Shown: positions 26,640 through 35,258, numbered from the stretch's first letter. The stretch: DNA of 64,000 nucleotides from Sinomonas sp. R1AF57 (GCF_002224485.1 NZ_CP022463.1:1336817-1400816), one strand, 5' to 3'. The notes: generated by a model from the letters alone, not told the origin. Made by a program: numbers and translations.

Positions 26640-27365
26640 ATGCCCCAGACCGCCCGCCCCACCCGCATCGGGGTGATCGTGCCTTCGTCCAACACCTGCC
26701 TCGAACCGATGAGCTACCGCCTCCTCGGGGACCGCGAGGACGTCACGATCCATTCCACCCGCATCCCGGTGACGCGGATTGCGCTTGACTCCGGATCCGA
26801 CAGGCAGTTCGACGTCGGGGCCATGCGCTCCGCCGCAGAGCTCCTGGCCACGGCGGACGTCGACGTCATCGCCTGGAACGGCACCTCGGGGTCATGGCTC
26901 GGCGTCGGGCATGACAGGGAGATCGCCGCGGAGATCACGGCCGCCACCGGAATCCCGGCCACGACCTCCACGCTCGCCTACCTCGACGCCTTCGCAGCGT
27001 TCGGCATCGGGACCATCGGTCTCTTCACGCCGTACACGGCCGACGTGAACGAGCAGGTGATCGCCCGGTACGCCGAGGCGGGCGTGCGGACCAGCGGGCA
27101 TCGGGCGCTGGGCCTGAGCGACAACGAGTCCTTCGCGAGGGTCGCCCCGGAAGAGCTCGTCCCCGGCTCTCTCGAGCTCACCGCCGAGCGCCCGGACGCG
27201 CTGGTGTTCCTCTGCACCAACCTCTACGGGGCCCCGGTCGTCGCGGACCTCGAGTCGCGGACAGGGGTCCCGGTCCTCGACTCGGTCGCCGTCACGCTGT
27301 GGCGGTGCCTCGACATCGCAGGGGCGCCGCTCCTGGACCCGCGCTGGGGGAAGCTCCTCGCCTGA
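26640..27365 (+). CDS. Maleate isomerase/arylmalonate decarboxylase-family protein
   Basis: A 241-residue protein of the maleate cis-trans isomerase/AMDase fold: GVIVPSSNTCLEP at the N-terminus, LFTPYTADVNEQV (Tyr132), and LCTNLYG with Cys192 in the second catalytic loop. The first loop reads NGTSGSW, so Gly81 replaces the cysteine of maleate isomerases (CTSGS). Arylmalonate decarboxylase is known to have Gly-Thr-Ser here and a single catalytic Cys in the second loop, so decarboxylation is an alternative to isomerisation. The ATG follows the amidohydrolase stop by one base and closes the operon. Confidence 0.8.
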   Translation: MPQTARPTRIGVIVPSSNTCLEPMSYRLLGDREDVTIHSTRIPVTRIALDSGSDRQFDVGAMRSAAELLATADVDVIAWNGTSGSWLGVGHDREIAAEITAATGIPATTSTLAYLDAFAAFGIGTIGLFTPYTADVNEQVIARYAEAGVRTSGHRALGLSDNESFARVAPEELVPGSLELTAERPDALVFLCTNLYGAPVVADLESRTGVPVLDSVAVTLWRCLDIAGAPLLDPRWGKLLA

Positions 27366-27385
27366 GGAGCCGTGGAGGATCGCCG

Positions 27386-28072
27386 TCAGAGCCCGAGGGC
27401 GCGGGCCATCTCGTCGCGCAGGTAGTACTGCCCGGCCACGCTCGGGTGGACACCGTCCGGACCCACGAGTCCGTCCAGCCCGACGAACCACTCCTGCGCT
27501 ATGGGGTCCACGAAGTCCGCGCCTTCGCGCGCGGCCGCGGCCTCGAGAGTGTCGTGCACCGCGACCCGCTCGGGTTCGGGGTCCGCGGTGTAGGACGGCG
27601 GGCCCACGACGACGAGCCGCGCCTTCGGGGAAGACGTTCGAGCGGTCTGCAGGGCCTCGTCGACGGCGGCGCCGAGTTCGGAGTCATCGGCGCCCATGTC
27701 GTTCTCCGAGCCGAAGAAGACGACCATCTGGGCATCCGGTCGGGCGGCCTCGGCGACGTGGGAGACGAAGGTCCCGTTGTCGTCGCCCACGGCGAGGAAG
27801 CCGTCGCCGTTCTCGGAGGAGTTCACGACGTCGACCCGCCCCATCTCCTCGGCGGAGAGCAGCGTGGGCCAGGCGAAGTCAGGAGAGGTGCCGTAGCCGG
27901 TGCTCAGGGAGTCCCCGACGACGACCACGTGGAATGCGTCGGCGCGGGGTGATACTGCGGCGGGGGCTGGCGCCCGCCAGAGCCCGGCCGTGGCGCAGAC
28001 TGCCCCGGTGAGGGCCACCGCCGTCAACGCGAACGCCGCGCGCGCGAAGGGGAACGTGGGCGGAGGGGCCAT
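27386..28072 (-). CDS. Secreted or membrane-anchored SGNH/GDSL hydrolase
   Basis: A 228-residue GDSL-family esterase. An N-terminal hydrophobic segment (ARAAFALTAVALTGAVCATA) is a signal peptide or anchor. Block I is VVVVGDSLSTGYG with nucleophile Ser, block III is FFGSEND, and block V is DGVHPSVAG with the Asp-His pair. ATG 28072 is chosen because GGGAGGAG lies seven bases upstream; ATG 28111 has none. It probably deacylates an extracellular lipid or carbohydrate. It converges with the catabolic operon (20 bases between stops) and is divergent from the large secreted protein. Confidence 0.83.
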   Translation of the reverse strand: MAPPPTFPFARAAFALTAVALTGAVCATAGLWRAPAPAAVSPRADAFHVVVVGDSLSTGYGTSPDFAWPTLLSAEEMGRVDVVNSSENGDGFLAVGDDNGTFVSHVAEAARPDAQMVVFFGSENDMGADDSELGAAVDEALQTARTSSPKARLVVVGPPSYTADPEPERVAVHDTLEAAAAREGADFVDPIAQEWFVGLDGLVGPDGVHPSVAGQYYLRDEMARALGL

Positions 28073-28363
28073 CAGAGCACTCCTCCCTGCGCTGTCGGGT
28101 CCAATCATCATGACCCAACCATGATCGCAAATGACTGGGGCGCAGAGGCTGTGACCGGGCTGTGGAGTTGAGCACTCTGCCTGTGATTCTGGGGACTTTG
28201 ATCACTTCCCGCGCATGGCACCCGCGCGTACTCTGATCCGTGGATGTGGCGTTGTCAGGGAGCGGCAACGGGTCTCGCATACCGATCTCGGACTCGCCGC
28301 AGGGGGCGGAGCCTCCGGGGCCCGCGCTGCTGCGGGCGCGTTCATCAGTGATTGGGGTTGACC

Positions 28364-31261
28364 GTGGACACTCAGACGCCTTCGCACCCGGACCGGAGGA
28401 CACGGTTCCAGCCCTCCCAGAGGGGCGGCTCTGTCCGCAGGATGGCGGCGGCCGTCCTCGCCGCCGTCCTGGGCGCCGCTGCTCTCGTGGGGCTCCAGGC
28501 GCCGGCGCCGGCGCGGAGCGCCACCGCGTGCGCCAACGGGGACATGAACATCGTGGCCCATACCGACGACGACCTGCTCTTCCTGAGCCCTGACTTCATG
28601 CGGGACCTCGAAGTGGACCGCTGTTCCCTCACGGTCTTCACCACAGCGGGGGAGGCGGGCGAAGGTGCCTCCTACTGGCAGAGCCTCGAGGCCGGCATCC
28701 AGGCGACGTATGCGCAGATGGCCGGCAAGGCGAACTCGTGGGTCGACATCGATGACGGCATCGCCAACCGGGACATCGCGCGGTGGCAGCTGAGCGGTTC
28801 CAACATCCAGGTGATGTTCCTCCGCATCCCGGACGGCTTCCCGGACGGCTCGGGCAGCGACACCTACAACTACCAGAGCATCCTCAAGCTCTGGAACGGC
28901 ACGCTCAGCTCCGTCACACCGGTCGACGGCCGCGCGGCGTACACGAAGTCGCAGCTGGCCAGCATCCTGCTGCAGACCATGCAGTCCTTCAAGCCGACGA
29001 CGCTGCGCACCCAGGACTGGACCGGCTCCTACACCAATCCCTACGACCACAGCGACCACTGGGCGACGGCGAAGTTCGCGCAGCAGGCCAGCGCCTCCTA
29101 CACGGCGCCGCACACCCTCACCGGCTACGACGCGTACGTGATCGACGAGTACGCCCAGAACGTGTTCGACCCCGAGCTGACCAAGAAGGTGGACGCGTTC
29201 GTGACGTTCGCGGGCTACGACCACAACGTCTGCAACTCGCCGGGGGAGGGGTGCCCGGACTCGCCGTACAACGAGTGGCTCAAGCGCGAGTACCCCACTG
29301 CCATCCAGTGGACCAAGAACGCCGCCAAGGACTCCGGGACCACCGTCCAGGCCTCCTCCCAGGCGTCCAGCACCCAGAGCCCGGACCGCGCCCGCGACGG
29401 CTACGCGTGGGGCGCCCCCCAGGCTCCCGGGAAGGAATGGGTCTCCAACGGCGAGAAGACCGGCGCCTGGATCCAGTACACCTTCGGCTCGCCGACCGCC
29501 GTTTCGATGGTGAACCTGTTCGACCGTCCGCTCGCCGACCAGCAGGTCACGTCGGGCGTGCTCGACTTCTCCGACGGCACCTCGGTGCCGGTCGGCGCGC
29601 TCTACAACAACGGCGCCGGCACCACCGTGACCTTCCCGGGCCGGACCGTGACCTCGGTGAAGTTCACCGTCACCGGGGTAAGCCCGAGCACGACGGCGGC
29701 CGGCCTGGCCGAGTTCGAGGTCTTCAAGGGCGCCGACACCACGGCGCCGGTGATCACGGCGACGCCGCCTGGCGGCGCCTACCCCTCGGGCCAGACGGTG
29801 ACGCTGAGCTCCAACGAGCCGTCGACGACCATCCGCTACACCACGGATGGCTCGACACCGACAGCCACGAGCCCCACGTACACGTCGCCGATTCCGATCG
29901 GTTCCGGGCTGACGCTGAAGTACTTCGGCAAGGACGCCGCCGGCAACTCGTCCGCGGTCGCGACGCAGACGTACACCCTCGCGGATGACAAGACCCCTCC
30001 CACAGTCACCGCGGATCCGGTCGGCGGAGCGTACCCGGCGGGGACGCAGATCAAGCTCACGGCCAATGAGCCCGCGACGATCCGGTACACGACGGACGGC
30101 TCGGATCCCGTGACCGCAGGGACCACCTACACCGGGCCGATCTCACTCGATGCGGCTATGACGCTCAAGTACTTCGCGACGGACAGTGCCGGGAATGCCT
30201 CGGCAGTTGCCCAGCAGGTATACACGATCGCCGCCGACACGACACCGCCGACGATCACGGCGAACCCGGTGGGCGGCACGTATCCCTCGGGACAGCAGAT
30301 CACGCTGTCCTCCAACGAGGGCAACACGGCCATCTACTACACGACCGACGGCTCGACACCCACCACGGCCAGCACCCCGTACACCGGGCCGCTGACGCTG
30401 ACTCAGACGTTCACGCTCTCCTACTTCGGGAAGGACTTGGCGGGGAACACGTCAACCGTCCAGAGCCAGACCTACACGCTCCAGCCCAAGCCGGTCACAC
30501 CCTCCTGGCACGACTACACCGGCGACGGCTACGCGGACGTCCTCGCGGCGGACGGCGACCTCCTCAAGCTCTACAAGGGCGACGGCGCCGGCGGCATCGC
30601 GGCAGGCGTGCAGGTCGCCACGGGCTGGAGCGGGATGAACGCCACCATGACGCCGGGCGACTTCAACGGCGACGGCAAGAACGACGTCCTGGCCCGCAGG
30701 ACCAGCGATGGCGCCCTCTTCCTCTATCCCGGCAACGGTTCGGGCGGCTTCGGCACCCGGGTCCAGGTCGGCTGGGGGTGGAACGTCATGACGGCGGTCC
30801 TCTCGCCCGGCGACTTCGACGGCGACGGCAACAGCGACGTCCTGGCACGGGACAGCGGCGGCGCCCTGTGGCTCTACCCGGGTGACGGGACCGGCGGCTG
30901 GAAGTCACGCGTCCAGGTTGGCTGGGGCTGGAACGTCATGAACGCGATCGTCAGCGGCCGCGACTTCAACGGCGACGGCAAGAACGACGTCATCGCACGC
31001 GACACCAACGGCACCCTCTGGCTGTACCCGGGCGACGGGGCCAACGGCTGGCTCAGCCGCTCCCAGATCGCCACCGGCTGGGGGTCAATGACGGCGATCG
31101 CGGCTCCCGGCGACCTCACGGGCGACGCCAAGACCGACATCATTGCCCGAGACGGCAGCGGCGTCCTCTGGCTCTACCCGGGCACCGGCACCGGCGGCAT
31201 CGACGTGAACGGGCGCACGCAGCTCGCCACGGGGTGGGGTGCCTTGAAGTTCATCTCCTAG
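28364..31261 (+). CDS. Large secreted protein: PIG-L deacetylase, carbohydrate-binding, chitobiase-like and FG-GAP repeats
   Basis: About 965 residues. A basic leader (RRTRFQPSQRGGSVRR) and a hydrophobic segment (residues 27-45) form a signal peptide. The PIG-L (LmbE-like) metal-dependent deacetylase domain has AHTDDD (His66, Asp69) and HSDHW as zinc ligands. Next comes a discoidin/galactose-binding-like region (about residues 325-460). Three chitobiase/hexosaminidase C-terminal-type repeats follow (about 29750-30485), each with TTDGS and a YTxPI-like turn. The C-terminus has at least five FG-GAP-like repeats (GDFNGDGKNDVLAR, LWLYPGDG). It probably acts on N-acetylated glycans outside the cell. 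The start (GTG 28364 or TTG 28352) is uncertain. No sortase motif is seen. Confidence 0.85.
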   Translation: MDTQTPSHPDRRTRFQPSQRGGSVRRMAAAVLAAVLGAAALVGLQAPAPARSATACANGDMNIVAHTDDDLLFLSPDFMRDLEVDRCSLTVFTTAGEAGEGASYWQSLEAGIQATYAQMAGKANSWVDIDDGIANRDIARWQLSGSNIQVMFLRIPDGFPDGSGSDTYNYQSILKLWNGTLSSVTPVDGRAAYTKSQLASILLQTMQSFKPTTLRTQDWTGSYTNPYDHSDHWATAKFAQQASASYTAPHTLTGYDAYVIDEYAQNVFDPELTKKVDAFVTFAGYDHNVCNSPGEGCPDSPYNEWLKREYPTAIQWTKNAAKDSGTTVQASSQASSTQSPDRARDGYAWGAPQAPGKEWVSNGEKTGAWIQYTFGSPTAVSMVNLFDRPLADQQVTSGVLDFSDGTSVPVGALYNNGAGTTVTFPGRTVTSVKFTVTGVSPSTTAAGLAEFEVFKGADTTAPVITATPPGGAYPSGQTVTLSSNEPSTTIRYTTDGSTPTATSPTYTSPIPIGSGLTLKYFGKDAAGNSSAVATQTYTLADDKTPPTVTADPVGGAYPAGTQIKLTANEPATIRYTTDGSDPVTAGTTYTGPISLDAAMTLKYFATDSAGNASAVAQQVYTIAADTTPPTITANPVGGTYPSGQQITLSSNEGNTAIYYTTDGSTPTTASTPYTGPLTLTQTFTLSYFGKDLAGNTSTVQSQTYTLQPKPVTPSWHDYTGDGYADVLAADGDLLKLYKGDGAGGIAAGVQVATGWSGMNATMTPGDFNGDGKNDVLARRTSDGALFLYPGNGSGGFGTRVQVGWGWNVMTAVLSPGDFDGDGNSDVLARDSGGALWLYPGDGTGGWKSRVQVGWGWNVMNAIVSGRDFNGDGKNDVIARDTNGTLWLYPGDGANGWLSRSQIATGWGSMTAIAAPGDLTGDAKTDIIARDGSGVLWLYPGTGTGGIDVNGRTQLATGWGALKFIS

Positions 31262-31836
31262 CCGCGAGAGGTCTGGGGACCCGGCAGGTCGATGTCGAGG
31301 TCCCCGCCGAGGCCCGTGCAGTCGACCGCTTCGGCGCCGTGCGCGGCGAGGTAGGGGCCGGCGCCCCGGTCGCCGGCGAGCTCGGCGAGGAGCGGGGCCC
31401 AGTGGTCCCGCCCGATGAGCACGGGGTGCCCTGGGCGGCCGCCGTACTCCGCACGGCGGAGCGAGCCCGGATCGACGGGGCCCGCGAGGACCTTCCTGAA
31501 CGCCTCCTCCTGCAGCGAGGGCAGGTCGACGAGGGTCACGAGCACCGCGTTGGGGGCGGGTTCGATCGCTGCCGCGGCCTCGATGCCGGCACGGAGCGAA
31601 GCCGCCATGCCGGAGGCCCAAGCGGGCGCGACGACGGGGACGATCCTCGGATCGGCTGGCAGGAGCTGGCGTGCCTCCTCAGCTGCAGCGCCGAGCACGG
31701 CCAGCACGCGCGCACAGCCTGCCGACAGCGGAAGCAGGGCCGCCCGCGCGAGCCAGGGGCCGCCGTCGTCCGCCACCAATGCCTTGGGAGACCCCATCCT
31801 GCGGCCGGCGCCCGCCGCGAGCACGAGACCGACCAC
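31258..31836 (-). CDS. MobA-like NTP transferase (molybdenum cofactor cytidylyl/guanylyltransferase family)
   Basis: About 192 residues with the NTP-transferase signature LVLAAGAGRRMGSPKALV at the N-terminus and a metal-binding VTLVDLPSL. Members transfer CMP or GMP to molybdopterin or act on related small substrates; no molybdenum enzyme is nearby, so the acceptor is unknown. GTG 31836 is preferred as start. A TTG at 31902 would begin upstream of the cspA terminator hairpin and add a Pro/Ala-rich stretch translated from that hairpin. The stop shares the palindrome CTAG with the stop of the convergent secreted protein. Confidence 0.75.
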   Translation of the reverse strand: MVGLVLAAGAGRRMGSPKALVADDGGPWLARAALLPLSAGCARVLAVLGAAAEEARQLLPADPRIVPVVAPAWASGMAASLRAGIEAAAAIEPAPNAVLVTLVDLPSLQEEAFRKVLAGPVDPGSLRRAEYGGRPGHPVLIGRDHWAPLLAELAGDRGAGPYLAAHGAEAVDCTGLGGDLDIDLPGPQTSRG

Positions 31837-31848
31837 CTGCGCAGACGC

Positions 31849-31883
31849 CGGAGGGCCGGCAGCGGGAAGCTGCCGGCCCTCCG
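31849..31883 (-). terminator. Terminator hairpin downstream of cspA
   Basis: A perfect 14-base stem (31849-31862 with 31870-31883) around the loop CGGGAAG, 38 bases past the cspA stop. It probably ends the cspA transcript and separates it from the nucleotidyltransferase. Confidence 0.75.
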
Positions 31884-31920
31884 GGAGACCGCGATGCGTC
31901 AACCGATTGGCAGACGCAGA

Positions 31921-32124
31921 TCAGAGCGGGCGGACCTTGGCGGCCTGGAGGCCCTTCGGGCCCTGCTGGGCCTCGAACTCGACCTTCTGGCCTTCCTGGA
32001 GCTCGCGGTAGCCCTTGGACTCGATCGCGGAGAAGTGCACGAAGATGTCCGCGCCGTTGTCATCGGGCGCGATGAACCCGAAGCCCTTTTCACTGTTGAA
32101 CCACTTGACGGTGCCAGTTGCCAT
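31921..32124 (-). CDS. cspA: Cold shock protein, CspA family
   Basis: A 67-residue single cold-shock domain: [18 protein letters not shown] with RNP1 (KGFGFI) and RNP2 (DIFVHFSAI), then an actinobacterial-type end. It binds single-stranded RNA/DNA as a chaperone in the cytoplasm. ATG 32124 is preceded by GAGGAC-like sequence. About 200 bases of untranslated sequence lie upstream, consistent with the long regulatory leaders of csp genes, though no specific structure was identified. Confidence 0.95.
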   Translation of the reverse strand: MATGTVKWFNSEKGFGFIAPDDNGADIFVHFSAIESKGYRELQEGQKVEFEAQQGPKGLQAAKVRPL

Positions 32125-32335
32125 GCGTCCTCCTCGGGACGGGTGCAGCCTCGGCCTTCGGGGCTGCTCGCAGCGGTGTCCAGAAACCGCCAAGCAAGCA
32201 CGGCCCCGGCCTCCGGCGGAGGATGGGCGCCGTGCAGACACAACGTGAAACACAACGACTACAGCTCAACCCTACAGGAGCAGAAAGGGGTCCGGCCAGT
32301 GGCGCGCGCGTCCCCTCGACGAGTCGGAAGGCCGC

Positions 32336-32536
32336 CTAGTCGAGACCGCGCTCGATGTCCGGGTTCTCCTCCTCGACGTCGAGCTCGATCAGCCGGTGCG
32401 GGTCGTGCAGGGGGTCGATCTCATCCATCGTCTCGGGGTTGTCGCTGGACCCCTCCGGGGCCTGGCTGTCCCTGCCGTCCAAGGGCTCGGTGAGGTCGTC
32501 GTCTTCGGTGTCGCCGTAGTCGAGGCTGTGCGTCAT
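32336..32536 (-). CDS. Small acidic hypothetical protein
   Basis: A 66-residue, strongly acidic protein (MTHSLDYGDTEDDDLTEPL at the N-terminus, ending in Glu/Asp-rich sequence), with no cysteine and no hydrophobic core, so probably disordered. The ATG has GAGGAG about eight bases upstream, supporting translation. It lies 63 bases from a second small acidic gene on the same strand. I recognise no family. Confidence 0.55.
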   Translation of the reverse strand: MTHSLDYGDTEDDDLTEPLDGRDSQAPEGSSDNPETMDEIDPLHDPHRLIELDVEEENPDIERGLD

Positions 32537-32599
32537 GGCTCCTCTTCTCCTCGTTGCCGCCGGGGCCCGTCCTGGCCCGGCACTGTGTGCGCCGCTGCG

Positions 32600-32770
32600 T
32601 CAGCCCGCGTCGAAGCGCTCGTCGTCGGTCTCGTCGCCGTCGCGGTCATTGCCCGAACCGTCGGGCAGGGAGTCGATGTCGGGAAGCACGGGCTCCGGCG
32701 CCTCGCGGGCCTCGGCCGTCGCGGTGGCCGCGCCGTTGGGCTCGACCAGTTCGGGGCTCTCGCTGCTCAT
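32600..32770 (-). CDS. Small acidic hypothetical protein
   Basis: A 56-residue acidic protein starting MSSESPELVEPNGAA and ending GNDRDGDETDDERFDAG. ATG 32770 has AAAGGAG seven bases upstream; a longer upstream reading lacks a ribosome site. Composition (Glu, Asp, Pro, Ala) points to a disordered protein. It may share a transcript with the acidic gene that follows. Function unknown. Confidence 0.5.
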   Translation of the reverse strand: MSSESPELVEPNGAATATAEAREAPEPVLPDIDSLPDGSGNDRDGDETDDERFDAG

Positions 32771-32913
32771 CGCTGCTCCTTTCCGTCGCCGGGACGCCGC
32801 GCTGGCGGCTCCCTGGTTCAACGGTAGGCCCGTCCAGCGTCGAGCGACAGGAGCCAAGGGCCCTGTCTGCGGCGCGCCGCAATGTGCGGCGCCGACGGGC
32901 TCCCCGGACCGCC

Positions 32914-33630
32914 CTACCCCGCCCAGCGGTACTCGTTCTCCGGGCGCCCGGGGGTGCCGTACCGGGCGGAGCGCGTCAGCTCGCCGACGTCGGCCAGGTG
33001 CTCGAGGTAGCGGCGTGCCGTCACGCGGGAGATGCCGACGGCCTCCGTCAGCTCAGACGCGGAGACGGCGTCACCGCGCAGGCGCAGGTAGTCCCTGACG
33101 GCCTCGAGGGTGTGCGCCGAGAGGCCCTTCGGCAGCGGCTTCGACACCGGCGCGCGCAGCGCGGCGAGGGCCTCGTCCACGGCGGCCTGCGAGGTCGGGC
33201 CAGCGTGTCCCGCCAGCGCCTGGCGGTACGCCCGGTAGTGCTCCAGGCGCTCGGCGAACGCCGCGAAGGTGAACGGCTTGATGAGGTACTGCACGACCCC
33301 CACCGAGATCGCGCGCCGCACGACGGGCAGCTCGCGGACAGCGGTGATCGCGATGATGTCCACGGGATGCCCCGCCGCCCGCAGGCGCCGGCCCACGTCG
33401 AGACCATGGAGGTCTGGGAGGTTCATGTCGAGCAGGACGAGGTCCACCGGTGTCCCCGCCGCGGCGAGCTGGCCCGCGAGGCGGAGGGCCGACGCGCCGT
33501 CGTGCGCGGTGCCGGAATGGACGAAGCCCGGCACCCGCCCGACGTAGGCCGCGTGGGCGTCCGCTGCGATCGGCTCGTCCTCGACGACGAGCACCCGGAT
33601 GGCCCGGGTTGCCTCTGCTGCCTGGGTCAC
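32914..33630 (-). CDS. dctR: Response regulator, CitB/DcuR/DctR family
   Basis: A 238-residue regulator. The receiver domain (residues 10-130) has the acidic pocket VVEDEP, phospho-acceptor Asp68 (LVLLDMNLPD) and Lys in YLIKPF. The C-terminal HTH of the CitB type contains SASELTEAVGISRVTARRYL. Such proteins activate C4-dicarboxylate or citrate uptake genes. Its GTG overlaps the kinase TGA by four bases. The divergent dctA gene is the expected target. The symbol is by context; dcuR/citB-like would be equally valid. Confidence 0.87.
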   Translation of the reverse strand: MTQAAEATRAIRVLVVEDEPIAADAHAAYVGRVPGFVHSGTAHDGASALRLAGQLAAAGTPVDLVLLDMNLPDLHGLDVGRRLRAAGHPVDIIAITAVRELPVVRRAISVGVVQYLIKPFTFAAFAERLEHYRAYRQALAGHAGPTSQAAVDEALAALRAPVSKPLPKGLSAHTLEAVRDYLRLRGDAVSASELTEAVGISRVTARRYLEHLADVGELTRSARYGTPGRPENEYRWAG

Positions 33631-35231
33631 GGCACGTGCTCCTTCCGTGGCAGGACGACGGTGAAGACGGCACCCTTGCCAGGCGTCAGGGCCAGGGATC
33701 CGCCGAGCCGCTCGACGGAGCGCTTGACGAGCGCGAGGCCCAGTCCTCGGCCCGGGCCCGTGTGCGGCTTGGTCGAGTACCCGTACTGGAGGATCCGGTC
33801 GGCCTCCTCCGCCGGCACGCCCGTCCCGCTGTCCGCCACCTCGATCACGACGTCGTCGCCCTCCTCCGCGATCCCGAGCGACACCCAGCGCGGCGGCTCG
33901 CCGGCGGCCGCGGCGTCGATCGCGTTGTCGACGAGGTTGCCGACGATGGTCACGAGGTCCTGCGGCGCCATGCCGGATCCGGCCAGCGTCGCGGACGCGT
34001 CGGCGTCGAGGCGCACGCCGCGCTCATTGGCCTGGGCGGCCTTGCCCATGACGAGCGCGGCGAGGACGGGCTCGTCGAGGGAGACCACGAGCTCGTCGGC
34101 CAGGGACTGGCTCAGCTTCAGGTCCTCGGTGGCGAACGAGAGCGCCTCCGCGGTGCGCCCGAGCTCGAGCAGGGAGACGATCGTGTGGAGCCGATTCCCG
34201 TGCTCGTGGGCCTGGCTGCGGAGGGCATCGGAGAGCGTGCGCAGCGTCTCGAGCTCGCTGCCGAGCGCGGCGATCTCGGTCCGGTCCCGGAGGGTCGCGA
34301 CCGCGCCGATCACCTTGGGGCGCCGTCCCTCGCGGATGGTCGCCGGTTCCTGGTTGACCACGAGGACGCGGTCGGACGTCAGGTGGATCTCGTCGTGGGC
34401 GCTGCGGCCGCTGGCGAGCAGCTCGCGCAGGCTCTCGGGCAGCGCGAGGCCATCCAGCCCGGCCGGCTCCGCGCCGTCGTCGTGCTCGGGGAGGCCCAGG
34501 AGGCGCGAGGCCTGGTCGTTCCGGATCACCACCCTGCCCCGCCGGTCCACGAGAACCACGCCCTCCCGGACCGAATGCAGCACCGACTCGTAGTACGCGA
34601 ACAGCTGGCCCAGCTCCTCCGGGCCGTAGCCGCGCGTGACGCGGGACAGGTACCGGCCGAGGCCGAGCGAGCCGAGCGAGCCGAGGGCGAGCACGACGGC
34701 GGCGATCGCCAGGAGCGCCGGGAGCCGGCCCGCGGCGGCCACCTCGAGCGCGCTCACGCGGACGCCGGCGGCGACCATGCCGACGACCTTGCCCCCGTCG
34801 ACGATCGGGACGATCGACCGGACCGAGGGCCCCAGCGTCCCGGTGTAGGTCTCCGTGAGCGCGTGCCCCGCGAGCGCCTCGTCCACGCTCCCGAGGTACT
34901 TCCCCCCGATCTGCTCGGGATTCGCGTGGGTCCAGCGGGTCCGGTCCGGAGCCATGATCGTGACGAAGTCCAGGTCCGCGTCCTGGATGACCTGCTCGGC
35001 GTAGGGCTGCAGGACGGGGGAGGGGTCCGTCGTCGCCGCATTCCGCGCGGCGTCGATGACGAACGGGCTGTCCGCGATGGCCTCCGCCGTGGAGAGCGTC
35101 CGCCGCCCGGCGTTCTGGTGGGTCTGGTCGCGGGCGTCCACGTACATGGCCGTCCCGATGAATGCCGTCAGGGCCACGACGGCGAGGACCAGGATCGCGA
35201 GGAGCCTGCTCGCGAGGCTCATCCTCCTCAT
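33627..35231 (-). CDS. dctS: Sensor histidine kinase, CitA/DcuS family
   Basis: A 534-residue membrane sensor. TM1 is LLAILVLAVVALTAFIG, followed by an extracytoplasmic PAS-like (sCache) domain with residues typical of dicarboxylate sensors (DFVTIMAPDRTRWTHANP). TM2 is LLAIAAVVLALGSLGSLGL, then a cytoplasmic PAS domain and a CitA-type dimerisation helix with phospho-acceptor His in SQAHEHGNRLHTIV. The HATPase has NLVDNAIDAA, DSGTGVP and GRGLGLALVK. ATG 35231 is favoured by GGAAAGGA seven bases upstream; ATG 35246 is an alternative. It probably senses C4-dicarboxylates outside the cell. Confidence 0.88.
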   Translation of the reverse strand: MRRMSLASRLLAILVLAVVALTAFIGTAMYVDARDQTHQNAGRRTLSTAEAIADSPFVIDAARNAATTDPSPVLQPYAEQVIQDADLDFVTIMAPDRTRWTHANPEQIGGKYLGSVDEALAGHALTETYTGTLGPSVRSIVPIVDGGKVVGMVAAGVRVSALEVAAAGRLPALLAIAAVVLALGSLGSLGLGRYLSRVTRGYGPEELGQLFAYYESVLHSVREGVVLVDRRGRVVIRNDQASRLLGLPEHDDGAEPAGLDGLALPESLRELLASGRSAHDEIHLTSDRVLVVNQEPATIREGRRPKVIGAVATLRDRTEIAALGSELETLRTLSDALRSQAHEHGNRLHTIVSLLELGRTAEALSFATEDLKLSQSLADELVVSLDEPVLAALVMGKAAQANERGVRLDADASATLAGSGMAPQDLVTIVGNLVDNAIDAAAAGEPPRWVSLGIAEEGDDVVIEVADSGTGVPAEEADRILQYGYSTKPHTGPGRGLGLALVKRSVERLGGSLALTPGKGAVFTVVLPRKEHVP

Positions 35232-35258
35232 GCTGGTCCTTTCCATGTCGGGGGTTTC

